Shown here one piece after another: positions 63,413 to 64,000 of a stretch of 64,000 nt of DNA. The notes below the pieces were generated by a model. The model did not search any database. It was given only the letters and a program-made list of their open reading frames with translations, and was not told where the DNA came from. Origin of the DNA: Polynucleobacter bastaniensis (GTDB lineage: Bacteria; Pseudomonadota; Gammaproteobacteria; Burkholderiales; Burkholderiaceae); the NCBI RefSeq assembly GCF_018882205.1, contig NZ_JACVOU010000002.1:124001-188000 (forward strand), read 5' to 3'. The position numbers and the translations under genes were made by a program. Numbering within the stretch: the stretch's first letter is position 1; each line of letters starts with the position of its first letter.

Positions 63413-64000
63413 ATGGCTAATATTTTTGAGCAGGGTTTAGAACGTAATCCTGCAAACTTCACTCCGATTACTCCTTTATTGTTTCTGGAGCGATCCGCTG
63501 AAGTCTACCCAGATCGCTTGGCGGTCATTCATGGAAAGCTACGTCAGACTTGGGCTCAGACTTATGAGCGTTGCCGTCGCTTAGCAAGCGCCTTGCAAAA
63601 GCAAGGTATTGGCCTGGGTGATACCGTTGCCGTGATGTTGCCCAATACACCGCCCATGGTTGAGGCGCACTTTGGAATTCCAATGTCGGGTGCGGTATTG
63701 AATGCTTTAAATACCCGCCTTGATCCTGAGTCAATTGCTTTTATGCTCAATCATGGCGAAGCAAAAGTGGTGATCGTAGATCCCGAGTTTTCGGGAGTAA
63801 TGAAAAAAGCCCTTGAGATTGCCAAGAGAGAAAGCGGTCGTGAGTTTCTGGTGATTGATGTCGAGGAAAAAGAGTTTGATGTCTCTGGTGAAAAGCTCGG
63901 CAAACTCACTTATGAACAGTTCCTGTCTGAGGGCGATCCTCAGTTCGCTTGGCAAGTCCCTGCAGATGAATGGCAAGCCATTTGCCTAAACTACACCTCA
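63413..64000 (+). CDS. AMP-binding acyl-CoA synthetase, N-terminal part (truncated by window end)
   Basis: The ATG is five bases after AAGGA; the first 196 residues are visible and open at position 64000. NPANFTPITPLLFLERSAEVYPDR, VAVMLPNTPPMVEAHFGIPMSGAVLNALNTRLDP and the adenylate-enzyme helix pattern match the acyl-CoA synthetases related to methylmercaptopropionyl-CoA ligase (DmdB-like). The AMP signature motifs beyond ICLNYTS are outside the window, so substrate class is tentative. Confidence 0.9.
   Translation, partial: MANIFEQGLERNPANFTPITPLLFLERSAEVYPDRLAVIHGKLRQTWAQTYERCRRLASALQKQGIGLGDTVAVMLPNTPPMVEAHFGIPMSGAVLNALNTRLDPESIAFMLNHGEAKVVIVDPEFSGVMKKALEIAKRESGREFLVIDVEEKEFDVSGEKLGKLTYEQFLSEGDPQFAWQVPADEWQAICLNYTS

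Overview
The window looks like chromosomal DNA of a small-genome freshwater betaproteobacterium, most probably Polynucleobacter or a close relative in Burkholderiaceae. Three things point there. The tmRNA encodes the betaproteobacterial tag ANDERFALAA. The block gyrA-serC-pheA-hisC-tyrA-aroA-cmk-rpsA-ihfB-lapB-...-hldE-hldD-...-cysM-mltB is the usual Burkholderiales order. There are also several orphan Bug-type solute-binding proteins. The genus is inferred; no 16S is present. I saw no rRNA, tRNA, insertion sequence, prophage or CRISPR array. Coding density is very high, and the only gene-poor stretch above 300 bases (36437-36945) is filled by tmRNA.

Region 1 (1-7.1 kb) covers the end of a cbb3 oxidase cluster (ccoQ tail, ccoP, ccoG, a short ccoH and an extra small membrane protein), an FNR regulator with all four cluster cysteines, a DsbD_2/UreH-like membrane protein, a SulP transporter behind a DUF2177 protein, and a universal stress protein. 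Region 2 (7.1-36.4 kb) is mostly accessory uptake and catabolism. It holds an M23 endopeptidase, a mandelate-racemase-type enzyme and a TAXI-TRAP transporter with aldolase and hydroxyacid dehydrogenase. A second minus-strand operon has two Bug proteins, PrpD, a hydroxyacid dehydrogenase and two half-size ChrA proteins. Also present are cytochrome b561 and c' genes, small proteins missed by simple ORF cut-offs, a Fur-box locus (TonB-like, HemP, TonB-dependent receptor), and a Bug gene with an IlvD/Edd sugar-acid dehydratase.

Region 3 (36.5-55 kb) is housekeeping: tmRNA, gph, ubiG, an OmpA-family protein, gyrA, the serine/aromatic/histidine supraoperon, cmk, rpsA, ihfB, lapB, ugd, hldE and hldD. 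Together these supply DNA topology control, aromatic amino acids, translation and LPS-core precursors. Region 4 (55.1-59.7 kb) interrupts that conserved block with a tight three-gene unit: an exported TPR-CHAT protease, an exported Ig-like protein, and a zinc-ribbon/coiled-coil membrane protein. It ends in its own strong terminator. I consider this the best candidate for an undescribed system. Region 5 (59.7-64 kb) returns to backbone: ComEA-like protein, cysM, mltB, a histone-deacetylase-family hydrolase, and an acyl-CoA ligase that runs off the window.
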